A program made the translations under genes and the position numbers. Shown piece by piece: positions 1 through 11,800 of a stretch of 64,000 nt of DNA (position 1 is its first letter; the number at the start of each line of letters is the position of its first letter). Under the pieces are notes generated by a model. The model saw only the letters and a program-made list of their open reading frames with translations, was not told the DNA's origin and did no database searches. Source of the DNA: Chromobotia macracanthus (lineage: Eukaryota > Chordata > Actinopteri > Cypriniformes > Botiidae); NCBI GenBank assembly GCA_036877525.1, contig JAZGTH010000001.1, positions 11,184,001-11,248,000 on the forward strand. Direction: 5' to 3'.

Positions 1-321
1 AGCACTTTTGCCATGATGTTGATTACCACTCATCTTTTTTCACTTGTCCTGTCTTAATTTAAATATCAGTTACAGTAAGACACACTGAAGTTGGGCAGTC
101 CATAAATACACACTGTTTCATAATACAGACAAAATAAACATTTATATGTTGACATGATTTTAATGTGATAAAATCACTTATTGACCTTAAGTCATATATT
201 ACACACATGTAACATTTAAGGTCTAACCCTAACCATGTTAGCTCATCTGCTTGTTTTATAACCTGGAGATTATTTACAGATGAAGGTTTAGTGATCATAT
301 AAATCTTTGCTTTTCATTCAG

Positions 322-1486
322 GCTGCATTTGACTGCAATGGGAAAAGGCTTACATCTCTACCAGAGCACTTGTGGATGAATGCAACTGAGTTGGACCTTT
401 CTGACAATCTCCTAGACCTCACCCACACTGACATCTTCAAACAGATAAACCTCTTCAGCCACTTGGTCACACTAAATCTATCAGGGAACTACCTCCCCCT
501 GCTGTTAAAAGACCATCTTTACAGCCTACCTGCTCTCAAAGTACTGGACATCAGTAGGTGCAAGCTGACAGCAATGGAAGCAAGCGTTCTAAATAGACTC
601 CCCAGTTTACAGATGCTTTTCCTGGGGGAAAATCGATTGCAAGGCCCCCTGTTAACTACAGTTCAAGACCTGAGTAAAACAGACAGCATGGCTCATGATA
701 ACTGCAACAATGGCATGAAAACCTTTATTTACATAATTCTATTTTTGTTGTATCCAATTTCTGTAATAGAATTTATAAATAAGGCTACAACTATGCTACC
801 TAAAGACTTACTTCTATTTGAGCTATGAAAATTTTTTACTGAAAACATTTACTGTCATTTTAATTTACTTTTTTCTCACTGAGATAGAATGTTCTAAGAC
901 TGACAAACATGGAGCCTTCCTGCGTAAACTACTGGGACAGGACGAAAATACCTCTACAAATCCCACTGTAACAAGCCCATACACACACGGTATACACACA
1001 CGCACACACTCTAGCGAAAGTAGATCATTATCCATGATATTATACTTCAGTTAATATTCCCTGACCAAATTTTGCAGTCTATGTTTTTCAGGCACACTGG
1101 CAGATGATGGTTTAAAAAGCTCTGCATACAGCTGGAAGGTCCTTGTGGCTGTCCTGGTGTCAGCCATTTCCCTCTCCATTGTAATTGCTTTGGCAGCCAA
1201 GTGCAAGCTTGTGCACAAGTATCTGGCAAGCTACAGACACTCCAGGCTCAGCGAAGCAGATGCAACAAGTCAATGTGACCCTGCAAATTTTGAGGTGGGC
1301 TTTTCTAGCCATGGCGGTCCAGGAACCCGAGCGGCTGTGTCTACTGATGACATTGAGGAGGATGATGATGGGTTTATTGAAGATAACTATATTCAAGCAA
1401 GTGAGAGTGTGAGAGCTGCAAGGGCAGTAGAACTGAATGAAGATGATGAGGAGGAGGAGGATGACATTCAATTCACTATTGGTTAG
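322..1486 (+). CDS. LRR-containing type I membrane protein with TEMP (C1orf210-like) tail, 3' part
   Basis: Three exons are read at 322-673, 888-989 and 1092-1486; junction phases agree (phase 1 at both introns) and give 282 residues to a TAG stop. The 5' exon(s), with any signal peptide, lie left of the window. Visible order: an LRRNT-like start (FDCNGKRLTSLP), about four leucine-rich repeats (ELDLSDN, TLNLSGN, VLDISRC, MLFLGEN), a Ser/Thr/Asn-rich stalk, one membrane span (LVAVLVSAISLSIVIALAA), a short basic stretch (AAKCKLVHKYLASYRH) and an acidic tail with DDDGFIEDNYIQ ending in a Glu/Asp run. Span, basic stretch and FIEDNYIQ closely match human TEMP (type III endosome membrane protein), which is only about 113 residues and has no LRRs. 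The likely role is an endosomal or plasma-membrane LRR protein; ligand unknown. A polyadenylation signal AATAAA lies at 1914-1919. Confidence is high for the exons and TEMP homology, lower for the name; an LRRC19-like label is the alternative. Confidence 0.85.
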
Positions 1487-1598
1487 ACTCATTACAAGTC
1501 ATCAGATCTCTCAAAATGTAAACTTAATTTTAAGGCGTTATTAACAAACTGGTTATAAACAAAGTAGTTAATAACATGGTTAATAAATCTTATAGGTA

Positions 1599-1642
1599 TG
1601 CATTTAACAGACATTTTTATCCAAAGCAGCTTCATGGTAAAT
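1599..1642 (-). repeat. SINE tail fragment
   Basis: The stretch reading ACATTTTTATCCAAAGCAGC resembles the reverse complement of the conserved teleost SINE tail (CTTTGGATAAAAGCG...). Only the tail is left and it is diverged. It sits in the 3' flank of the LRR/TEMP gene. Longer copies are at 24641, 34015 and 58271. Confidence 0.45.
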
Positions 1643-1681
1643 TCAAGGTAATTCTTTTCCATTTTGTGTGTTGGCTGAGAT

Positions 1682-1728
1682 GATCATGATGATCAATCTA
1701 GATCATGATGATCAATCTAGATCATGAT
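1682..1728. repeat. 19-bp tandem repeat, about 2.5 copies
   Basis: The unit GATCATGATGATCAATCTA occurs twice in a row, followed by a partial third copy. The unit is itself rich in GATC/ATCATGAT palindromes. It lies between the TEMP-like gene and the mu-subunit gene; no function is evident. Confidence 0.8.
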
Positions 1729-2509
1729 GTATGATCTTGGCCCTGTTAGGGTCATACTCAGCCAGCTGAGTTATAGGAACACCTGCAGTGAACTTCTAAC
1801 ATTGAGTCATTTTACTGAAAATGATTAAAAATGGCAAAGAAAAGTGAAGCTTGTTTGGGGAAAAGATCATTTGTTTGCAGATGCCATTTGGTTTAATATT
1901 TTGTATCTAATGGAATAAAACATTTTGTACATGTAGCTTGTAATTCTGTAAGTGTAGCTTGTAAATTTTTAAATAGATTTTCTGGCCAATTTTTTGAAAA
2001 TGAATAAATTAAAGTTTAGTGACTTCACATAAACTATTAAGCATTATATCGTTTAAGCTTTATATATAAGGTTTGTTTAGTTAAAAAAAGTATGATCCTT
2101 CTCAGATTTTCAAGTACTTTAATCAGTTGTGTACTATTAACTGCGTTGTCACCATATATATGGTACGTAATGTCTTATGTGTGTTTTAATTTCTAAATTA
2201 AATGATTTAAGTGGAAAACTGCTTTTTATTTTTTTTACCACCGGGCGCCGCTGTTGCCTCACGCACTTTATTACATTAAGCACCTAGCGATAAATAATAA
2301 TACAATTGTTGACGTTTTTTAATAAATAAATGTATAAACAATGTAAAGTACAAATGACAGACGGACATTATTAGCACGAGCCTAAGAAAGTACAGAGTTA
2401 TAGACGCACAGCTATTGATGTTTCGTGTTTAATGAGGAATTGTCACCTGTGGGTTAGTTCAACACAATCGTTCATCAGTTGCGTCACACCATTTTGACGT
2501 TGCAATCGA

Positions 2510-2667
2510 GCGACGCGACGCGACGAAACGCTCAAAACTAGACCGCTTCGTTGAAGCACTATTGAGAGTCCCTAACTGACAGCAGTGAAACTAAAGTTAG
2601 TGTTGACTGTGCCGTTTATAATAATGGGACGGTCTTGATCTTGACGCGTCGCGTCGCGTCGCGTCGC
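2510..2667. repeat. Inverted pair of CpG pentamer arrays at the mu-gene promoter
   Basis: A GCGAC array at 2510-2525 is matched by an opposite-strand GCGTC array at 2646-2665. The two are perfect inverted repeats over 16 nt, about 120 bp apart, in otherwise AT-rich DNA. They lie 180-335 bp upstream of the AP-1 mu start codon, in the probable promoter or 5' UTR. They could be ends of a small DNA transposon or a regulatory CpG cluster. Confidence 0.7.
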
Positions 2668-2844
2668 TGGCAGTGAAGATGGAGTGAGCGCGCACAGCAA
2701 CAAGCCGCAGAACCGGTTGGACGCGTCAAAACCCGGAAGACAAGATGGAAAAGATCTCTCTTTATTTCACTTAATTCGGCTTTACCAAATCGTAAACTTC
2801 GACATTTTTCAGTGATTTCTCCGCCTTCTACCGCTTTGGTCAGA

Positions 2845-5800
2845 ATGGCAGCGTCGGCGATCTTCATCCTGGACCTGAAAGGCAAGGTAAGAGGAGCCTG
2901 TGCACCTGTCAGAGGAGGAAGAAAGGTCATACTGTACTACAAACTCACGATAGACTTTATCTGAAACCTATAAACAGATCAGGGAGCTTTAAAAGTGAGT
3001 TGCGAAAGTAAAAAGCAAGCGATTACTGTAAACTGTACTGTAACTCCTGGGTTAACTAGTCTGTGTGTTTTGTTAATGGGTTATGATGTCCAAATGACAA
3101 AAGAAAACTACACTTTTGCAATCGCTTCTTACTTTATAGCGCTTCTTTACAACCCTTTACATGGTCAAATGTAGTATAAACAAGTGCTACAGAAAACACA
3201 AAGTGCATTTAATTGTTCTTCTACAAAATAAGTATAGTATACCCCAGAATACAAAGATACTTTTTGCGTGGTGTCATGGCATTATTTGTTGTCATAGATA
3301 TTTGCCATTGTATCACGGTTTTCCTTGTAAAGTTGTGGGGTACCAAGTAAGTGTAATAGTTTATAAATTTGGTAATCATTCAGTACCTTAGAATACTGTG
3401 TGTCAAAATACCCCATGTAATGTTATCTAATATCATGGTACAGCTGAAGTACTTTTTAATAAGTGATGAATCTTAATAAAGTATTATGGCTGTATTGTCA
3501 GAAAGTTTCATTGTTGCTTTTTCAGTACAGTACAGCTCCAAAGCCAACCTTTATGGTATGCATGATTAAAATAAAGCAGAAGATAAATAAATCTTAATTT
3601 GTGAAATAAATCTCAGGTTTGTATGACCCTGTTTCCAAAGGTAAGTACAGTATTTTCCACATGTATACAAATGACACATCTTTCTTGACCCTTGCTCTTG
3701 CTCAAACTAAGGTTCATCAGCTTGAACAGAGGCACAGAATCATTGAGCTTGGGTAAGAGGTGGGTTGTGGTGGGTGGATGGAAGTGTTTCAGTGAAAACG
3801 GCCTCAGGGCCTTGGAGGAATGAATTACCCTTAAATATACCCCTGGATCTCGGCAGTGCTGATGAAAGCATTCTTGTGTGTGCCCTAGAGCAATCCAATA
3901 TCTCCATTTGAAGGAATATCTCAGGTCTGCTTTAAAAGACAGGCTTTATTGATCTTTTAAGTTTTACCCAACTATAGACCTTGACCGCTTATAGTAGAGT
4001 TTGTTTTTAAACACAAACAAATGCGATGTTACAAAATGTTGAACGTCTGATTGTATATTAGATGGATTATTAAACTACAGACATAAAGGTCATCACCTTC
4101 AACGATTAAACTGAATCAATTCAATTTGAGACACTTCAAATAATCTTTGTGCTGAATGCTACAGATAAGAGTTTACCGGACAGAAGGAATAGTAATTTTG
4201 CGTGATGGTGGTCACTAAAACATCTCTGTGAAAAGTTAAACATATTCTCTATTTGCAGAGCTAAGCCATCCAATCTCAAAACTGTCCTCAAGTGGTTTTA
4301 TTTGAGCTTTTGTTGATTATCTTTCTATAACCCAAAAGAAAATTTCTTCCTTTTATGGATTTTACTGCATGCACAAAAAAATACACTGTTTTTATTGATT
4401 CAGCACAGCCAAAAACAGGTTTTACAGGCGTGGAATTCATGTATGTCTGTCAGTTTTCATGACATTTTTCTTTTCTAGTAGATAAGTAAAATATTCAAAA
4501 GATGTTGAAGGTCTTTTAGCAGCAGGTTTAAAAAACAGTTTTATGGCTTTATCTTTTCTCTTTAGTAGCAAGGCTGTATAAGGTCAGTTATAAGGATGTG
4601 AGCACATTTGTTTCTTATTTTAGCAGATAGCAAATATCTTTTGATTTACAACATTTGGTTTCCATTCCTAAAGGTACTCATATGTCGGAACTACATGGGC
4701 AACATAGACATGAATGTGATTGACAGCTTCATGCCCATAATGATGAAGAGTGAGGAAGATGCTGATTTGTCACCTGTGGTTACTCACGGATCCACCCACT
4801 TCCTTTGGATCAAGCACAGCAATCTATACTGTATCCTCCATCAGCTTTTTTAAGCATAAGCTTCCACTTCTTTCATGAATATTTAGAACATTGTTGTATT
4901 ACAGTCTTAATGGCACTGAAGATGAGCAGCACACTTGCCCCTTAACAGATGTTACTCAGTGGTTGCAATTACAAAGAAGAATACTAATGCTGCCCTTGTA
5001 TACTCCTTCCTGTACAAAATAGTGGAGGTAAGTGTTTTTCATGTACCATGGGACAGCACAACACCTTGTGGGCTGTGTAAACATCAAAACCCGAAAGAGA
5101 GATACTTGTATTAAATCCGATGCCTGTAGGTATATAGAGAAATATCACAAAAGCAAAGCTTGATTTATATCAAGGGCCAGTGGCACAAACATAGATGCTA
5201 AGTTAAGACTGCCTTAATAACTAGCCTGACCAACCAGCAATTAGTTATGACTAATCAGACTTACTTTCCAGATTCAAATTAGAACAGTCTACCTTTTTTA
5301 TGTCACTGACAGTTAAGTCCAGTCTTGAAGAAAATTTAGATGACTAACTTGTTGGACTAGTCTAAGCAGTTTATGCAGTTGGCCACTGTCAGCACTGGAA
5401 CATCTCTCGTCCAATCAGATTTAAGGTCCTGAATTTACTGCTGTGTAATGCTGAATATATGCACATTCAGATGTTTTGTGTTGACCATGTATTTGTGTTT
5501 GTCAGGTGTTCACAGAATACTTCAAATCAGTGGAAGAAGAGAGTATTCGAGACAATTTTGTGACAGTATATGAGCTATTGGATGAAATTATGGACTTTGG
5601 CTTCCCTCAGACCACTGACAGCAAGATCTTACTGGAGTGAGTTCTTAGCATTCAGCTATTTCGTGCTTGGAAAACACTATTTATCACCCGACAGCATTAC
5701 TATAAGGGGCCTCCATTCACTATTCAGGCCCTGCACTATTCATAAGGCTCTGTACGTGCTCTGTGTAGAAGGCACAGTTTCACAAAATGCAATTATTAAT

Positions 5801-8800
5801 TTCTTCACTTGTAGTACACAGACTGATGAACAGACCAGAAGCAAGTTAATGTATGGCTTTGGACACTAAATATCTTTTATCTCATTAGACTCTTGGTCAT
5901 TGGGCAGGCAGTAGTTGTTAATCAACATCATACACACAAGTTCATAACATCCGTCAGCTTTATATGTGCTTATTAGATTCAGATACTTAATAGCTGCTAG
6001 CAGTTACTGACAGCAACACAATACCCTGTCAGCTGGAGACACTTGAGGTAAGAACACACACTCAGACACTCATGTTTAATTAGCCACCTATGGGGACATT
6101 CAGCTTATTATAATACTATAACCTAACCCTAACAAAATACCAAGTTTTTTGTTAGGGTTGCATTTTAACAATTCATCAGTTTTGTTTACTGTATTTTTAT
6201 TAGGTTTTTATAAATAAGGACATCTCTAAAAAGAGATTTTGTCAAGGTTTGCTCATTTTTGGGTAAAAATCTGTCTCCAGTATATGATTAAGTAGATACA
6301 CAGACATACACACACCTTAACTCTTGTTTTAGAGGCACCACAATGCAGAATCAGTTTACTAATAAAGAAACCTGTATATATGAGGAATGATGTGATGTTA
6401 ATGTACATCTGAGATTGTAAAACACTTACTCTATTGTGTGCAGTGTTCACTTTCATTCTCATTTGTAAGCATTGCAAGCCTTTGATTGCTGTGTGTGTGT
6501 GTGTATGTGTGTATGTGAAACATAAATGATGGAAATACAAGAGAAAAAAACAAGATCAGGTGTTTATAAGCCTGTCTGTCCCTAAGGACAGCTATGCTTT
6601 TCCCATAAGTCTGTTCTCTTAGCGTTCTAACACCAGTGCTCTGTTTACATAGCTGCTCAAGTTACCTGCTTCACTGACTTGTTTTATTTTAATCTAATTA
6701 GATCTGAAAAGGTGAGTCTGATACATCAGATGGCAGAACAACTCCACGGATGTGACATTTTGAATTCTAATTGTCAGTTTTTTTTGGTTGTGGTCAATGT
6801 TACTATGACCCATATTGCTGCTCTTTATTTCCACACCAGGTACATAACTCAGCAAGGGCATAAGCTAGAGGTGGGAGCTCCACGCCCCCCAGCTACAGTA
6901 ACCAATGCTGTGTCTTGGAGATCAGAGGGCATCAAATACAGGAAGAATGAAGTCTTCATGGATGTCATTGAGTCTGTCAACCTACTGGTGAGCTGAATAT
7001 AGCATTTTATTAGATATAGACTAGATGTGGCCTTACCATGATTTTGCCAATAGGACATGTTCTGCGATCAATAACCCAGTTGGTCCTAGAACAACATTCC
7101 CATCAACCAATCAGATTTGAGGGTGTGGTTTAGGGCTTCAGCAACATTCATATCAACATGTAATTTAAGGCTTAGGATAGGATTAGGACTGGTTCGTTTA
7201 ATAGGAATGTTGCTTTTTGGATTTTTCCATAATTATTAGGGTCTAACCATAGGCCATTACATTGGGTCCTTATTAAAATTTAGCACATAAGACTGTTCAA
7301 GAACACTTTGCAAGCAGATTTGTTCATAAATGCTAATCTACACGCTTCTCTCTTAAGTAACAACTTCAAAAATGCTAGAGTTTTGCTTAACATCATGTAA
7401 TATGCAACATCAAACAGCACATGCTATCTCACCATCATCCTATTTTACCTTAGCTGAACCTCCTTCACGTTCCTCAGGGTTATAAGGCCAGTTCCCCAGA
7501 CTTCCTTAGATTGAAAGAAGGAGGAAACAGCTGCCCCTATGTTCTGGATTCCTGTTCTATTCTGATTCTTAACTCCCATCACCCCCACCCTCGACCGGAC
7601 CGGCTTTTGATGGGTTCATTAGCACTTCTCAGGGTCAGGCTAAACGCTGGCAGACAGTAGCGCCGGGCGGCTCCACTCTTCTGATTAAGAGCTGAATCAT
7701 GTCTCATTGCTTTCTAATGCAGCATTGCTATTCATCTGTGGAGATTTCAGATTTCTCAATCTGGCATTTTCCGGCTCTTGTATTCAAAAGTCTTCAGAGT
7801 TCACTTAAAGTGGACTTCTTGTGGTTTAGATCTGCCTTCTGAAAGTTCAGCTTGTACAGTCAATATTTTGTGGTAAAATATGTTGTCATGTCTGTAGTTA
7901 TGTCATGTCCGTATTTTTAATCCTCTTTTTGCGAGAGAATTATTACACAAATCACACTTGTTGCTGCCTTGCTTGACGGAGCAAAATAAATTGTAGATGG
8001 CAGTAATGAAGATTATGCAATATTGTACCTTTCCACTATTGGTTCTGCGTTGCATTTCTTATTTTTCTGTTTGTGTTCTTTGTAGGTCAGCGCTACAGGT
8101 GGCGTTTTACGGAGTGAGATTTTGGGCTGCATCAAACTCAAAGTCATTCTCTCTGGTATGCCTGAATTAAGGCTGGGACTTAATGACAAAGTCCTCTTTG
8201 AGATTACTGGCAGTGAGTACACGCATCTTTACAGAAACTTACCTTGAAACTATGTTTTTTGTTCTCCTATAGTGATAGTATTACAAGGTCTGATAGTTTG
8301 ATTCATCTTGTTTTTAAGGAGCATCTCATTTGCACTTGTTAGGAGGATTCTGTTTCTATGATTCTCTCCTTCTAATCTCCACCCCAGGTGTAACCCAGCA
8401 GGTGTCAGTCTCACAGTAGACCAGACCTTAGTTCTGAATTCTGCCTGTGCAATGTGAATGCAACTGTGAATGCAAGATCAAAACCATGCCAGTTTATCTG
8501 TAAACAGCAAGAAAATCAGTATTAAATTAACAGTAAATAAGTGATGGTTATCAGTTGAAATGGAATATTATATCAAAATGGCTTGGTTGTCTGAGACCAC
8601 ATTAGCACATTTTTTATTTAAATCTAGAAATAAACACATTTAGGGATTATAGAAATGTAAAACAAAAGTAAAGCAACGATGTAGTGACCCACACAAGATG
8701 CTCTATGAATATTCTCAAATCATAAAAACATGGATCATCAGCTTTTACACAAACTTGTGGTGTCCATACCAGCAGCCTTTAAAGTAAAATCTGTTACTTG

Positions 8801-11800
8801 AAAAAAAAATTTCATTTATACTGATAATCTGATGTGGAATTGATTTAGAAATGTGCTTTGAAAAGAATGCAAAATAGAAGTAACCGCTGGTAATTTCCAC
8901 TGTATAAATTAACCGAAAAGTAGCTCAGTAGTTGTTGACCATACTAATCTTTGATAGATAAGGTTCTCTTTCATTTTACTTTAACAGGAAACTGCTTTAT
9001 CAGATACAGTTTAGAGAAGTAAAGTTGACCTGTTTGCTTCCTGTGCCGCTTTACAATATAAAGTTGCATTCTGGCACCAGCTTTTACAAACAGAGCCAAA
9101 GGCTGAAGGTGCTGTTCTGGTGTTGCACCAGTTGCTTTAAGGCCTAATATAAATCCCAAAATATTTTGTGCCGACTCAGCAGCAGAATGAAAATTAGAAA
9201 AGTGAAACACTGCCCTCTCCAGGCTTAAGCTTGCAAATACAATAAAAAGGATTTTTATTATGTACTGATTCAGTTATTGGATATTTATTGAGGAAAACAA
9301 AACAGTAAAAAACTGCCCTTTTCGAGGCAAAATTGTAACCATTTTTACATTTCACACATTAAGAGGTAAGTGGATTAGCTGTTTTATTTTTAAATATAAA
9401 TAGACAGTAGGGCCCAAAAGTTTAAGATCACTAGATAAAATTGTTTTTATTGCGTATTGCGTATTTTAATGCGGTTTAAAATCAAACTGTTTCAAACTGA
9501 AATTTATAATAAAAAATAATATGCATTTCAAGTTTTCATTTTTGATTAGTGACCTAGAAAAGGAATCTTTATTTATTCCTTTTAATATATAATGCTTCTT
9601 TGTTTATGACTTTGAAAATGTTGAAACCTTCCAGGTTTAAATTAGATTTTAAAAGTGGTCTCCTTTTGTGGAATTTTTGGAACCCACAGTATATTTCAGG
9701 AATCATGAATATGAAAAACTATATTATATGTAATTAAATTAACATGACATGAAACTTGCCTTTAATGTAAAAAAATGCAGGGTGGACTTGTTTTTCAAAG
9801 CACTAAGTACAGCCATGTCAAAAGATGTGTATCTAGATGTGTAGGCAAATGGTACCTGTAGTTCTAAGCGCCAATCACTTTCCTGGAACCCTCTGTCTGT
9901 GGACCCAGGGGAGCCAATCAGAGAGCTATAAGAGACCATTCTAACCCCTCCCCGACTTTAAGTCCCTGTGCTTGATGTCATCAGTAGGTTCCCAGCAGGC
10001 CTCTGCTGCGGCAGAGGACACAGAGATCTCCAGCTTCTGATGTGACCCCTGTGTTCTAGCTCAAAACTCTGAGAGCTCTTTCATGTTCCACTGTAAATGT
10101 CACTCCTAGATAGAAAGGAATACATTCATAAATATAAAGAGAGATGCACACGCACACATTCTCACACAATTTCACAGGCTCCTGCTCTGAGTGTGCCGGT
10201 GAAATCCCATAGCTCAGGTGTATTAGTGAGTTTTGGGGCTCAGAGGCCCTGAATCATTAAGAAACTCTTGTGTAGTCACTGCCTACCTCTTTGCTGAGGT
10301 CAAACAAATAAACTACTGCCACGGTTACCTGGATGCAGAAAAAATGCTTTTGTTTGCAATTTCCAGGAAGCACATTAGAAAGCTATGTGTGTGCGCGTGC
10401 AGTCGACTGAGAGTGTCTGTGTGCACTTCTCAACTTCATTTACCAGCCCTGTACACAGGATCATCAGTGACCACATTTCTTATTAAAATTCACCCACTTG
10501 GATGTCTATTTCTTTCATTCCTCTCAGGGGAGAAGAGCAAGTCTGTGGAGCTGGAAGACGTGAAGTTTCATCAGTGTGTGCGTCTCTCGCGCTTTGAAAA
10601 CGACAGGACCATTTCTTTCATCCCACCTGATGGAGAGTCTGAACTCATGTCTTACAGACTTAACACCACGGTCAGCACACAACGAAAATGTCTGCACACA
10701 GCTTTCTTATTCTCATTACCATAATGCAAAAAATCTCATTCCCATTACTGTAATATAAAAAGTGTTCATACGTCATGGTAGTATTTGTTGTATTGTATAA
10801 TTTCTTTATAATACATTCTTGAGTAAAAAATGTCCCAGACACGTTTTGTGAATTTCACTCAGTAAAACTGCATTGTAAATTTTACTGTTTATTTTACATG
10901 TACTGTATTTATTTTACATTTTAGAAATGTGGCAGGATTAAGTGACAGCAGAATTTATCAATTCTTTTCTCTGTCACCACTCTGTTCTGACAGGTGAAGC
11001 CTCTGATATGGATTGAGAGCGTAATAGAGAAGTTCTCTCACAGCCGAGTAGAGATCAAGGTTAAGGTAGAGCTGCACACATCCACACATTCATTCACGCT
11101 TCCTGCTTTGCCTCCTTCAGCACACACCCTGCTTTCAGTAATTAGCTTTCAGGCTTGTATCTCGGGGAATGGCTCTTAGTTTATCTGAGCTGTGTCCAAA
11201 GAATTGTCAGAATCTGATGTAAACATTCTTTGTTCTATTCTCCTTGCTGTCAATACCTCAATACCTTTCAATACCTGAAACTTTAGGTATTGAAAGTTTG
11301 ATTTAAAAGTTTTGCTGTGGATCTACATAAAGTTGGTTGTGTGAAGTTGTGCTATAGTTTGTTCTGTCTGTTCTCCAGGCCCGCAGTCAGTTCAAGAGCC
11401 GTTCCACTGCCAACAATGTGTCCATTCTGGTGCCTGTTCCCAACGACGCGGACTCTCCCAAATTCAAGACCACCACGGGTCAGGCTAAATGGGTTCCAGA
11501 GAAGAGTGCTGTAGAGTGGAACATTAAATCATTCCCTGTAAGTGAGGTTAAGATTTTAAAGACATGTCAGAAGACCCTGTTTACACCTGGTATTAAGAGC
11601 CGCCTGGGTTGATCCAATTGCAAGTCAAGATCGATTGATGTTTACACCTGATAGTGTCTCAAATGCATCTCCTGTGACCACCTGTGATCGGATTTCGAGC
11701 AGAGGGTCTTTGATTTCATGTCTACAAACGCTACATCACTCACTACATACATTCAATCTTTATCAGCAGTGTGTTACTACATGCTGAAAAAGACCAAAAG

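Noticed and set aside
818..1054. Open frame of 78 residues as a separate small protein
   Set aside because: Its middle (888-989) is an internal exon of the LRR/TEMP-like gene; the ends are intron.
6110..6135. Telomere-like TAACCCTAAC motif
   Set aside because: Only about two units; too short to be an interstitial telomeric repeat.
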